From Fredinandcohnia onubensis (GTDB lineage Bacteria > Bacillota > Bacilli > Bacillales > Bacillaceae_L), in NCBI RefSeq assembly GCF_031181385.1, contig NZ_JAPSKV010000001.1, positions 640,523 to 704,522 of the forward strand: a DNA stretch of 64,000 nucleotides, in the 5' to 3' direction. Both the position numbers and the translations under genes were made by a program. The notes under the pieces are model-generated. The model did no database searches, was not told the origin of the DNA, and saw only the letters and a list, made by a program, of their open reading frames with translations. Positions 7,943 to 16,317 of the stretch are shown here, piece by piece. Numbering within the stretch: the stretch's first letter is position 1; every line of letters starts with the position of its first letter.

Positions 7943-8790
7943 TGAATATTGCTTATAATTTTGCATTCTTTGATGAAGGGTCAAAACGAGAAATCAGAAG
8001 AGCCACCCTAAAGGCAATTGCCGTCCCTGGTTACCAGGTTCCATTTGCTTCAAGGGAGATGCCGATTGGCCGTGGTTGGGGAACTGGTGGTTTGCAGCTA
8101 ACTCTTTCATTAATCGGAAAATCGGATGTACTAAAAGTCATTGACCAGGGTTCGGATGAGTCGGTGAATGCAGTCAATATTAAAAAGCTTGTGACTGACA
8201 CAACTGGTGTGAGGACGACTGAAAATACAAACGAAGCGACACTCATTCAATCGAGACACAGAATTCCGGAGGTACCACTGACAAAGGACCAAATTCTTGT
8301 CTTACAGGTGCCACTGCCAGAACCGCTCCGCTATTATGAGCCAAGTGAAAACGAAACGAAAAAACTTCATGCAGAAAAGGAATACAGTGGGGCATGGCTT
8401 ATGCTATTTGAACAGATTATGAAGTACGGAAACATGACGACAGACGCGGATCATCCAGTGCTTGTACACGATCGGTATGTAATGGCACCGAGTCCAATTC
8501 CACGCTTTGATAATCCGAAAATGAATGAAAGTGAGGCCCTCATTTTGTTAGGGGCTGGCCGTGAAAAGAAGGTGTATGCTGTCCCACCATATACAAAGGT
8601 TGTTTCTCTCGACTTTGAGGATTATCCGTTTCAGCTGGAGTCTTTTTACGGGAAGCAATGTAGACTATGTGGATCAACCGATGTGTTTTTAGATGAACTG
8701 GTTGATGAAATGACGAATGAAACTGTATATCAATGCAATGATACAAGCTATTGTCTTGAAAAACTAAATGAACCAGTTGGAGTGAAGTAA
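7942..8790 (+). CDS. phnJ: Carbon-phosphorus lyase PhnJ (radical SAM)
   Basis: 282 residues. PhnJ cleaves the C-P bond of ribose 1-phosphonate 5-phosphate by radical SAM chemistry, giving the alkane and the cyclic ribose phosphate. The four expected cysteines are present near the C-terminus at about C240, C243, C265 and C271, in CRLC and CNDTSYC, which match the cluster and catalytic cysteines of the E. coli enzyme with a one-residue offset. The N-terminal FAFFDEGSKREIRRATLKA segment is also typical. The gene overlaps phnI by one base and abuts phnK. Confidence 0.97.
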   Translation: MNIAYNFAFFDEGSKREIRRATLKAIAVPGYQVPFASREMPIGRGWGTGGLQLTLSLIGKSDVLKVIDQGSDESVNAVNIKKLVTDTTGVRTTENTNEATLIQSRHRIPEVPLTKDQILVLQVPLPEPLRYYEPSENETKKLHAEKEYSGAWLMLFEQIMKYGNMTTDADHPVLVHDRYVMAPSPIPRFDNPKMNESEALILLGAGREKKVYAVPPYTKVVSLDFEDYPFQLESFYGKQCRLCGSTDVFLDELVDEMTNETVYQCNDTSYCLEKLNEPVGVK

Positions 8791-9636
8791 ATGGCTGAAT
8801 TTGAAATGCCGGTTTTATCGGTAAGACATTTAAACAAACAATATGGTCCTGGCTGTGTGCATTGCCAAGCCACTGATTCCCCATCTCTGGTGAAAAATTA
8901 TTGTCAAATTTGCGGTACCGTATATGCATGCCGTGATGTTTCATTTGATGTTTTTCCTGGAGAAGTGCTTGGGATTGTTGGAGAAAGTGGCAGTGGGAAG
9001 TCGACATTAATGCAATGCCTTTACTTTGACCAGGATGTAACAAGTGGCGAGGCTTTTATTGCAAACTATGAGAATGGTGAGAGGAATTTGTTTGAGGAAT
9101 CCTACCAGCAGCAACGCTATATACGCAACCATATTATGGGCAAAGTGTATCAAAATCCGATTCTAGGATTGAAAATGAATTTTTCTTCCATTGGCAATAT
9201 CGCGGAGAAGTTGATTGCTGCGGGAAGTTACCATGTTGGCATGATGGAGGATAGAGGAACACAGCTTCTGGATAAGGTGAATATCCCTACACACCGTCGG
9301 AAAGAGGAACCGAAAAAGTTCTCAGGGGGAATGCAGCAGCGCGTCCAAATTGCGAAAGCCTTGTCCAATAATCCCCCGCTACTTTTATTAGATGAGGTTA
9401 CGACAGGTTTGGATTTGTCTGTACAAGCAAGCGTACTTGATTTAATAAAAGGTCTGCAGCGTGAACTGAACATTAGTATTGTGCTTGTTTCACATGATTT
9501 AGGTGTGATTCGGATGCTAGCGGACCGAACGATGGTGATGCTCGATGGCAGAGTGATTGAGCAAGGGTTGACCGATCAAATTCTCGAGGATCCACAGCAT
9601 GCCTACACACAACAGCTTGTTCATTCATTGCTGTAA
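8791..9636 (+). CDS. phnK: PhnK ATPase subunit of C-P lyase, with a four-cysteine insertion
   Basis: 281 residues of ABC ATPase type: Walker A GESGSGKS (about 64-71), signature FSGGMQQRVQIAKAL, Walker B LLLLDEVTTGLD and the switch His in LVSHDLG. PhnK docks on the PhnGHIJ core and is needed for turnover. Compared with E. coli PhnK there is an extra segment of about 25 residues between the first strand and Walker A, containing CVHC and CQIC (C22, C25, C38, C41), which looks like a small zinc ribbon. The start ATG directly follows the phnJ stop. Confidence 0.93.
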   Translation: MAEFEMPVLSVRHLNKQYGPGCVHCQATDSPSLVKNYCQICGTVYACRDVSFDVFPGEVLGIVGESGSGKSTLMQCLYFDQDVTSGEAFIANYENGERNLFEESYQQQRYIRNHIMGKVYQNPILGLKMNFSSIGNIAEKLIAAGSYHVGMMEDRGTQLLDKVNIPTHRRKEEPKKFSGGMQQRVQIAKALSNNPPLLLLDEVTTGLDLSVQASVLDLIKGLQRELNISIVLVSHDLGVIRMLADRTMVMLDGRVIEQGLTDQILEDPQHAYTQQLVHSLL

Positions 9637-9732
9637 ATCGTAAAGAAGCGGAGTTTCGCGAAAGAGATATTGCTCATACCAACTCTATTCCGCTTTATAG
9701 TCATTTCCATTCAAACACGAGGAGGAAGTAGT

Positions 9733-10911
9733 TTGTTTGTTATTACAAATGGAAAATTAATCACCGAGGACGCTATTTTGCAAGGCTATGACCTTTACAT
9801 CAAAGAGGATCGAATTGAAAGAATCGCACCAAAGGGTGAGATTAAATTTGAGGAACAGATGGAAATTATTGATGCTGCAGGAGGCTATATAACCCCTGGC
9901 TTTATTGATATTCACTCTGACTACATTGAACATATGGCAGCACCTAGACCGACCTCACTTATGAATTTTGATTTGAGTCTAAGAGAAACAGAAAAGGAAC
10001 TGATTGCACACGGAATTACGACGATGTTCCATTCCCTTTCTTTATACAAAGGATCGGATTACTCCTATAAACCGATTCGTGAGCCAGAAAATGTCCAGAA
10101 ATTCATTGATATCATAGACGAGACCCATCATACAAAACATCTCGTGCGTCATAGGTTTCATGCGAGATTTGAGATTGATAATGTGGAGCAAATTGAAAAT
10201 CTTAAAAACTATATAAAAGAAGATAAGGTTCATTTAGTGTCTTTTATGGATCACACACCTGGACAGGGGCAATATCGTCATTTGGAAATTTGGCGAAATA
10301 CGGTGAAAAGCTATAACAATATGAGTGATTCCTCTATTGATGTGTTGATCAAAAACCATCAGACAAAGGAAAAGCTAACAATTGAGGACATAAAAGAAAT
10401 CGCAGAGCTTGCTCACGAGCATCATATCGCCGTTGCCTCTCATGATGACGATACGATTGAAAAGCTTGAGCTCGTTCGAAGTTTTGGAACAACAATTAGC
10501 GAATTTCCAATTACAATGGAGGTTGCATGCCGTGCAAAGGAGCTTGGCATGTACACAATTGCTGGTGCGCCAAACGTACTTCTTGGGGGCTCCCATAGCG
10601 GCAATTTGGGAGCAGCTGAAGCCATCCAAAATGAGGTTATTGATATTTTGTGCAGTGATTATTATCCCGCATCCATGCTTCATTCGATTTTCGCATTAGT
10701 GGAACAGTACGGTCAAAGCTTGGTGGAGATGGTAAAGCTAATCACCATCAATCCAGCGAAAGCGGTCAAAATGGATCATGAAATCGGCTCTATTTGTGAA
10801 GGAAAAAAGGCAGATTTACTTATCATTGAAAAAATTTCTGACGATTTCCCAGTAATCACTAGTGTTTTTGTGGACGGAAAGCTGATTCAAAAGACAAATT
10901 ATCGTGTGTAG
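9733..10911 (+). CDS. phnM: PhnM, ribose 1-phosphonate 5-triphosphate diphosphatase
   Basis: An amidohydrolase-superfamily protein (392 residues from the TTG at 9733). PhnM removes diphosphate from the ribose 1-phosphonate 5-triphosphate made by PhnI. Metal-site segments are GFIDIHSDYIEHMAAPRPTS, LVSFMDHTPGQGQ, AVASHDDDT and GAPNVLLGGSHSGN. The TTG is chosen because GGAGGAAG lies 7 nt upstream and the sequence then begins FVITNGKLI, the usual N-terminus. The 96-bp gap after phnK holds an imperfect hairpin (AAGCGGA 9646, TCCGCTT 9689) without a T run, so co-transcription is likely. Confidence 0.93.
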   Translation: MFVITNGKLITEDAILQGYDLYIKEDRIERIAPKGEIKFEEQMEIIDAAGGYITPGFIDIHSDYIEHMAAPRPTSLMNFDLSLRETEKELIAHGITTMFHSLSLYKGSDYSYKPIREPENVQKFIDIIDETHHTKHLVRHRFHARFEIDNVEQIENLKNYIKEDKVHLVSFMDHTPGQGQYRHLEIWRNTVKSYNNMSDSSIDVLIKNHQTKEKLTIEDIKEIAELAHEHHIAVASHDDDTIEKLELVRSFGTTISEFPITMEVACRAKELGMYTIAGAPNVLLGGSHSGNLGAAEAIQNEVIDILCSDYYPASMLHSIFALVEQYGQSLVEMVKLITINPAKAVKMDHEIGSICEGKKADLLIIEKISDDFPVITSVFVDGKLIQKTNYRV

Positions 10912-10961
10912 CTTTCAAAATATAAACAGTGACAATACAAACCTAGAAAGCAGGTGATCAG

Positions 10962-11681
10962 ATGGAGACGCTTTTAGAGATAAAAGATCTATCAAAATCA
11001 TTTCAACTTTACCATGTAGGAAAACATATCCGTGCTGTTGAAGACGTAGGGATTCAATTGACGGAAGGAGAGTTTGTTGGCATAACAGGTAAAAGTGGTA
11101 GCGGAAAGTCAACGATTTTAAAATGCATATACGGTACCTACCGGACACAGCAGGGAAGCATTTTCTACCACTCGAAAAGATTTGGTAGGTTAAACCTAGC
11201 GGAAGCGACAAATCGACAAATGCTTTATTTACGTAAGCATGAGATTGGGTATGTATCGCAATTTTTAAATGTCATGCCACGGACAACCGCAAGGCAACTA
11301 GTAAAGCAGGCAATTCTTGAAATGGGAACCGATCTTGAATTGGCGGAGAGGGAGACGGAAAACATTCTTTCCCATTTTGAATTAGATCCTGAATTATGGG
11401 ATAGCTACCCGACCACTTTTTCAGGTGGTGAAAAGCTTCGCCTGAATATTGCACGTGCGATGGTCAAGAAACCACGGCTTCTCTTATTAGACGAGCCGAC
11501 TGCCAGCCTTGATCATGACTCCAAATTCAAGGTAAAGCTTTTAATTGAGCAGTTAATGAAGGAAGGCACAACAATGCTTGGGATATTTCATGATCTGGAG
11601 TTCATGAATGATTTATGTGACCGTGAATACAACATGCAAAATGGTGTTTTTTCTCCAGTTGCTAGTTTAACGAAATCTTAA
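10962..11681 (+). CDS. phnL: PhnL ATPase subunit of C-P lyase
   Basis: 239 residues, ABC ATPase type: Walker A GKSGSGKS, signature FSGGEKLRLNIARAM and Walker B LLLLDEPTASLD, with the N-terminal LSKSFQLYHVGKHIRAVEDV typical of PhnL. It associates with the C-P lyase core and is not a transporter subunit. RBS AAAGCAGGTG precedes the ATG. Its stop codon overlaps the first of a row of PhoP-like hexamers in front of phnD. Confidence 0.93.
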   Translation: METLLEIKDLSKSFQLYHVGKHIRAVEDVGIQLTEGEFVGITGKSGSGKSTILKCIYGTYRTQQGSIFYHSKRFGRLNLAEATNRQMLYLRKHEIGYVSQFLNVMPRTTARQLVKQAILEMGTDLELAERETENILSHFELDPELWDSYPTTFSGGEKLRLNIARAMVKKPRLLLLDEPTASLDHDSKFKVKLLIEQLMKEGTTMLGIFHDLEFMNDLCDREYNMQNGVFSPVASLTKS

Positions 11682-11730
11682 TAAACTCTAATACTCTATT
11701 AACGGTAACTTTATATTAACTAGATATAGT
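11678..11730 (+). promoter_or_regulatory. Candidate PhoP-box promoter of phnD
   Basis: Hexamers TTAATA 11678, CTAATA 11688, TTAACG 11699 and TTTATA 11710 are spaced 10-11 bp; two match the PhoP consensus fully and two at 5 of 6. TATAGT at 11725-11730 is a good -10. This suggests the transporter genes have their own phosphate-starvation promoter. Confidence 0.5.
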
Positions 11731-11780
11731 ATTGAACGAAAGTTGTAAAAAAAATTTATGACAGTGTGAGGAGATTTCAA

Positions 11781-12806
11781 ATGAAGAAAACTTTGTTTTT
11801 ATTGGTAGCTTTAGCAATGGTAGTAATATTTGCAGGTTGTTCATCTTCGGCAAGTTCGAAAGAAACATTAACAATCGCTTGGCTCCCTAATGAATCTGGT
11901 GCAGATCTTACTGAAGCACGTGATGCCATCGGGAAAGTAATCGAAGAAAAGACTGGTAAAAAAGTAGAACACCAAACGACAACAGATTACATCGTAGCAA
12001 TTGAGGCAATCGCAAATGGAAATGCTGATTTGGCTTTCCTAGGAGCACAAGGATACATTGAAGCGCACAATAAAAATGACAAGGTTCTTCCATTAGTAGT
12101 TCCAACAGGTGCATCTGGAACGCTTGAGGATGCAGTTTACTATAGCTGGTTATCTGTTGAAAAGGATAATGCTGACGAATATAAAGATGGTGAAGGGTTT
12201 GCTATTGACAATATTCAAGGAAAGAAATTCTCTTTCGTTTCGAACAGCTCTACTTCAGGCTTTAAAGTACCTTCATCTGGAATTGTTAGTTACTTTACAG
12301 AAAAAGATGAGTTCAAGGATTTAACAGCAGAGGACTTACTTGAAGGTGGAAGTGACAAATTCTTTAGCGAAGTATTATACGGTGGTTCCCACCAAGGTTC
12401 AGCAGTAAACCTTTTATCAGGTAAAGCAGATGTTGCAGCATTCTGTGACACCTGTGTAAACAATTATGTTGAGTTAGTTGAAGGTGATGAAAATAGACCA
12501 GGTGCTATTTACCGTGTCAAGGATGATGCAGCAGAGCCATTTAACACGGTTACAGGAAAAGAATTTACGCTAATCTCTGTTACCCCAGTGTTAAATGCAC
12601 CATTTGCAATTAACACAGAAAACGTAGATGAAGAGCTTCAAAAACAGTTGCTTGAAATTATGACTTCAGATGAGATCGCAAATAACGAAAAAGTATTTGT
12701 ACCTGAGGATTCTGAGTTCTCTGGGCTATTTAAGAAAACAGCAGATGAGCGTTTAGTAGAAGTAGATGATTCTTGGTTCAACCCAATTCGTGAGCTTTCT
12801 AAATAA
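11781..12806 (+). CDS. phnD: Phosphonate ABC transporter substrate-binding lipoprotein PhnD
   Basis: 341 residues starting at an ATG 7 nt after AGGAG. A lipoprotein signal with lipobox FAGC (Cys about residue 20) anchors it outside the membrane. The mature part is a periplasmic-binding-protein fold of the PhnD/SsuA type with LTIAWLPNESGADLTEARD, ADLAFLGAQGYI and STSGFKVPSSG segments that line the ligand site in the family. It captures phosphonates for PhnC and the two PhnE permeases that follow. Confidence 0.93.
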   Translation: MKKTLFLLVALAMVVIFAGCSSSASSKETLTIAWLPNESGADLTEARDAIGKVIEEKTGKKVEHQTTTDYIVAIEAIANGNADLAFLGAQGYIEAHNKNDKVLPLVVPTGASGTLEDAVYYSWLSVEKDNADEYKDGEGFAIDNIQGKKFSFVSNSSTSGFKVPSSGIVSYFTEKDEFKDLTAEDLLEGGSDKFFSEVLYGGSHQGSAVNLLSGKADVAAFCDTCVNNYVELVEGDENRPGAIYRVKDDAAEPFNTVTGKEFTLISVTPVLNAPFAINTENVDEELQKQLLEIMTSDEIANNEKVFVPEDSEFSGLFKKTADERLVEVDDSWFNPIRELSK

Positions 12807-12834
12807 AGACTGAGTGAATAAGGAGAGGTTAGCA

Positions 12835-13623
12835 ATGACAGCCTTACTGCAGGTGACTCAAGTATCTAAACAATTCGGCAGTGATACAAGGGCATTATCG
12901 GATGTAACCTTCTCCGTAAATGAGGGAGAGTTTGTTTCAATCATTGGTCCATCTGGAGCAGGGAAATCAACTCTCCTTCGTTGTATCAATCGTATGATCG
13001 ATGCATCGAGCGGAGAAATCATGTTTGATAATCAAAATGTAATGAAATTAAAGAAGAAAGAGTTAAAAGTCGTTCGAACACAGATTGGAATGATATTCCA
13101 ACATTATAATTTGGTTAATCGTTTGAGTGTAATAGAAAATACGCTTCATGGTAAACTAGGGAAAAAATCAACAATCGCAGGTGTTCTGGGCCTTTACACC
13201 CAAGAAGAGAAGGAGCAAGCGAATCATATTCTATCCGTACTCGGGCTTGAGGATTTTATTTACAGGCGTGCAGATCAGTTAAGCGGCGGTCAAAAGCAGC
13301 GAGTCGGCATTGCTCGTGCTTTGATTCAAAATCCTAAAATGATGCTCTGTGATGAGCCTATTGCATCTCTTGATCCTAACTCAGCAAAGACAATTATGGA
13401 TCATTTGAAAAATATATCAACAACAATGGGTATTACCGTTCTTGTCAACCTCCACCAAGTAGATGTCGCGTTAAAGTATTCTGATAAGATTATTGGGATT
13501 AACAGCGGCAAAGTTGTTTTTGAAGGTTCTCCTAAAACCATCACAAAAGAAGACATTCAGCTAATTTACGGATCCGAAGCGGATGAGCTGATTTTTGATT
13601 TAGGAGGAATCCATGCAAGCTAA
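12835..13623 (+). CDS. phnC: Phosphonate ABC transporter ATP-binding protein PhnC
   Basis: 262 residues from the ATG at 12835 (AGGAGAGG upstream); an upstream GTG in frame lacks an RBS. Walker A GPSGAGKST, signature LSGGQKQRVGIARAL and Walker B MMLCDEPIASLDP are intact, and LVNLHQVDVALKYSD is the PhnC-type switch region. The end overlaps the first phnE by 11 bp. Confidence 0.95.
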   Translation: MTALLQVTQVSKQFGSDTRALSDVTFSVNEGEFVSIIGPSGAGKSTLLRCINRMIDASSGEIMFDNQNVMKLKKKELKVVRTQIGMIFQHYNLVNRLSVIENTLHGKLGKKSTIAGVLGLYTQEEKEQANHILSVLGLEDFIYRRADQLSGGQKQRVGIARALIQNPKMMLCDEPIASLDPNSAKTIMDHLKNISTTMGITVLVNLHQVDVALKYSDKIIGINSGKVVFEGSPKTITKEDIQLIYGSEADELIFDLGGIHAS

Positions 13624-14398
13624 TTACTTTGCGAAAAGAAGACGAAATTCAATCTCATTTATCTTGATATTAAGTATCGTCACATTCTTGGCTATTTTGA
13701 TTACGGAGTACAATATCGTAAAAGGCTTCACGTCACTTCCGAAGGCAATGGAGTGGGCATTAGGAAATTTTTATCCAACAATTGATTCTTTGTCAAAACT
13801 ACCGGATATTCTAGACAAGCTAGTCGAAACAATTCTCGTTTCCGTTGCTGCTACAACTGTAGGTGCAGTATTTGCCATTCTGTTTGCGATAATGGGCTCA
13901 AATACCACAAAAGTGAATGGCTTTTTTGGTAGCATAAGTCGGGGAGTTGCTACCATTTTTCGTAATATTGATGTGGCTGCATGGGCAATGATTCTCCTCT
14001 TTTCATTTGGACAAAGCTCATTGACCGGATATTTTGCCTTGTTTTTTGGGTCGTTCGGATTTTTAACGAGGGCATTTGTTGAAACAATCGATGAGGTTAG
14101 CGGAGGTTCAGTAGAAGCGTTACGTGCAACTGGGGCTAGTTATTTTTCAATTATTTTTCAATCTGTGATACCTTCAAGCCTACCACAAATGATTAGCTGG
14201 GTATTGTTTATGATTGAGACGAATATCCGAAGTGCTACATTGATTGGCTTATTAACTGGTTCAGGAATCGGATTTACGTTTAATTTGTATTATAAAAGCT
14301 TGAACTATGATATTGCATCTTTAGTAGTAATTGTAATTGCGATTGCGATTCTATCAATTGAAACCATCTCAAATTATGTAAGGAGGGTGATTCTGTAA
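13613..14398 (+). CDS. phnE: Phosphonate ABC transporter permease PhnE (first copy)
   Basis: 261 residues with about six membrane helices. The EAA loop is visible as VEALRATGASYFSIIFQSVIPSS cut by its central G, which contacts PhnC. It starts inside the end of phnC (11-bp overlap) after GGAGG, and ends in a TAATG overlap with the second permease. Two tandem phnE genes forming a heterodimeric channel are common in this family. Confidence 0.92.
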   Translation: MQANYFAKRRRNSISFILILSIVTFLAILITEYNIVKGFTSLPKAMEWALGNFYPTIDSLSKLPDILDKLVETILVSVAATTVGAVFAILFAIMGSNTTKVNGFFGSISRGVATIFRNIDVAAWAMILLFSFGQSSLTGYFALFFGSFGFLTRAFVETIDEVSGGSVEALRATGASYFSIIFQSVIPSSLPQMISWVLFMIETNIRSATLIGLLTGSGIGFTFNLYYKSLNYDIASLVVIVIAIAILSIETISNYVRRVIL

Positions 14399-15270
14399 TG
14401 GAGATTAATGAACAGATAAAGAAAGTATCGACAGCGTCTAAAGGTCTACATAGCGCTTACCCTCGCAAACAAATTAAAATTAAATCAATGACGAAATCAG
14501 CAATTGTGACGAGGATGACGCTTTTGGTGCTTTCTCTATTAACGGTATATGCATTTTTTAGTTTTGATTATAAGGAACTAGATTTTATACAGGCAGTTCA
14601 AGATACGCTAGTGAATTTGAAATCAATGTTTTTGGAGCCGCATTTTAACCATTTCACCTTTACACATGCATTCTATCAAGTTTTTGTGACTCTTGGCTTA
14701 GCCTTTCTAACAACATTATTCGGTGCGATTATTGCTGTATTTTTAGGCTTGCTTGCTGCAGAAAATTTAACCTCTAAACGAGTATCTTCGGTAATTAAGA
14801 GTGCAGTAGCAATTATTCGCTCAATTCCGACCGTTTTATGGGTTTTAATATTTGCGGTTGCAGCTGGCCTCGGTAGTGTAGCAGCAGTCATTGGTATGAC
14901 GTTTCATTCCGTCAGTTACTTAGTTAAAGCTTACTCGGAGTCGTTTGAGGAACTGGATAAAGGAGTAATTGAAGCCCTTCAAGCAAGTGGAGCAAGTTGG
15001 TGGCAGATTATTTTCCAAGCTGTAATCCCATCCTCCCTCACGTATATGATTTCCTGGACCTTCCTGCGTTTTGAAATTAACTTCGCCGTCGCCGTTGCCA
15101 TGGGAGCCGCAGCAGGAGCAGGAGGAATCGGATTTGACATGTTTATGGCAAGCAATTTTTATCTTGATATAAGAGAAATTGGAACAATTACTTACTTCAT
15201 CCTAGCGGTTGCTATCCTTCTAGAAGTGATTGCAACAAGGTTTAAAAAGCAATTGAAGGTAGGGAGCTAG
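14398..15270 (+). CDS. phnE: Phosphonate ABC transporter permease PhnE (second copy)
   Basis: 290 residues with a longer N-terminal cytoplasmic part (about 40 residues), then six predicted helices. The EAA-type loop is IEALQASGASWWQIIF. RBS AGGAGGGTG lies just before the ATG, within the end of the first phnE. It is the last gene of the phosphonate locus and is followed by a strong terminator. Confidence 0.92.
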   Translation: MEINEQIKKVSTASKGLHSAYPRKQIKIKSMTKSAIVTRMTLLVLSLLTVYAFFSFDYKELDFIQAVQDTLVNLKSMFLEPHFNHFTFTHAFYQVFVTLGLAFLTTLFGAIIAVFLGLLAAENLTSKRVSSVIKSAVAIIRSIPTVLWVLIFAVAAGLGSVAAVIGMTFHSVSYLVKAYSESFEELDKGVIEALQASGASWWQIIFQAVIPSSLTYMISWTFLRFEINFAVAVAMGAAAGAGGIGFDMFMASNFYLDIREIGTITYFILAVAILLEVIATRFKKQLKVGS

Positions 15271-15276
15271 AATAAA

Positions 15277-15309
15277 AGCATGCAGAGGAGTATCTGCATG
15301 CTTTCTTTT
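15277..15309 (+). terminator. Strong terminator of the phnDCEE unit
   Basis: AGCATGCAGA (15277-15286) and TCTGCATGCT (15293-15302) form a perfect 10-bp stem with a 6-nt loop, followed by TTCTTTTA. Confidence 0.9.
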
Positions 15310-15375
15310 AGCTGTGTGAGGTTAAAGACAGTGTAAAGCTAGATTAAAAGTTGGAAAATATGGAGGAACTCTTAA

Positions 15376-16259
15376 GTGGGATCAATTATAAGGAAAATAG
15401 GCGTTATTAATAGTATCTTGATAGTAATCCTTTTGTTTTTATGGTTGAGTTTGTTTTTTATTCATGGTTTAGCAGGTGCCTATGCATGGGCGTTACTTAA
15501 AATGATTTTACCGTTTTTCGGTATGCTTGGGGTCCTCATCCATCTTTTTCTAATTATCTTTTTTATCGTAAAAAAGAAAAAGCTCAGTAAAGTAGTAATG
15601 AATTTTATGGTAAGTGTAGTATTTGCTTTTCCGATACTTATGACATTGAATATTATCCCTTTTGCCTACCCTGTTAATATTCAACGTGTAAGCCCATCGA
15701 TTACTGTAAATTGGCCAATGGCTGAACAAACAGTTGTCGGATGGGGTGGTGATACGACTAAAGATAATTTACCTCATGTTATATGGTCTTCGGAAAGATG
15801 GGCATACGATTTAGTAATGGAGCCATATGATATTGGAAGTAAAAAGAACGAGGATTACGGGATATGGAACAAAGAGGTTTATTCTCCTGTGTCTGGTACG
15901 GTAGTTGCTGCTAATGATGATGAAGCAGACATCGAACCGGGTACAGAAGAATTTATCTCGATGGAAGGTAACTATGTTATATTAAAATCGATGAAACAGG
16001 GACATATTTGTTACTAAATCATTTAAAGAAGGATAGTGTATCTGTGAAAGTAGGGGAGCGTGTAAACCCGGGAGATTTAATTGGACGAGTAGGGAATAGC
16101 GGATCCACCTCAGAACCTCATTTACATATTCATCATCAAAGACAAGCCCCAACAAAAGTGATCTACCCTATTCTAGCAGAAGGCCTTTCCTTGTTTTTTG
16201 AAGGGATTAACGGTGATAAAATGCCGAAAAAAGGTGACATTATAAGCCCAGGTAAATAA
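15376..16259 (+). pseudogene. Frameshifted M23-family membrane peptidase
   Basis: Two adjacent frames make up one protein. 15376-16017 encodes three hydrophobic helices (about residues 10-30, 38-62, 72-92) and the first half of an M23 domain (SSERWAYDLVM, then SPVSGTVVAANDDE and MEGNYVIL). 16008-16259 supplies the second half, beginning LLLNHLKKDSV and ending with the metal motif SEPHLHIHHQ. The frames join if one A is added to the AAA run near 15993, giving MKTGTYLLLNHL. It is either a recent inactivating deletion or a sequencing error. The start is GTG after GGAGG. An intact product would be a membrane-anchored LytM-like endopeptidase. Confidence 0.75.
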
Positions 16260-16281
16260 AGGACTGTAACACTTAAAAGAG

Positions 16282-16309
16282 GCCGGAATCTCAAAGGGAG
16301 TATTCCGGC
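16282..16309. terminator. Hairpin between convergent genes
   Basis: GCCGGAAT (16282-16289) and ATTCCGGC (16302-16309) form a perfect stem between the M23 reading frame and the convergent beta-lactamase-like gene. The T runs on either side are poor, so it is a weak bidirectional terminator candidate. Confidence 0.45.
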
Positions 16310-16317
16310 TGATATAT

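Noticed and set aside
9646..9695. Hairpin between phnK and phnM as a terminator
   Set aside because: The arms are imperfect and there is no T run; it is more likely an mRNA structure within the operon.
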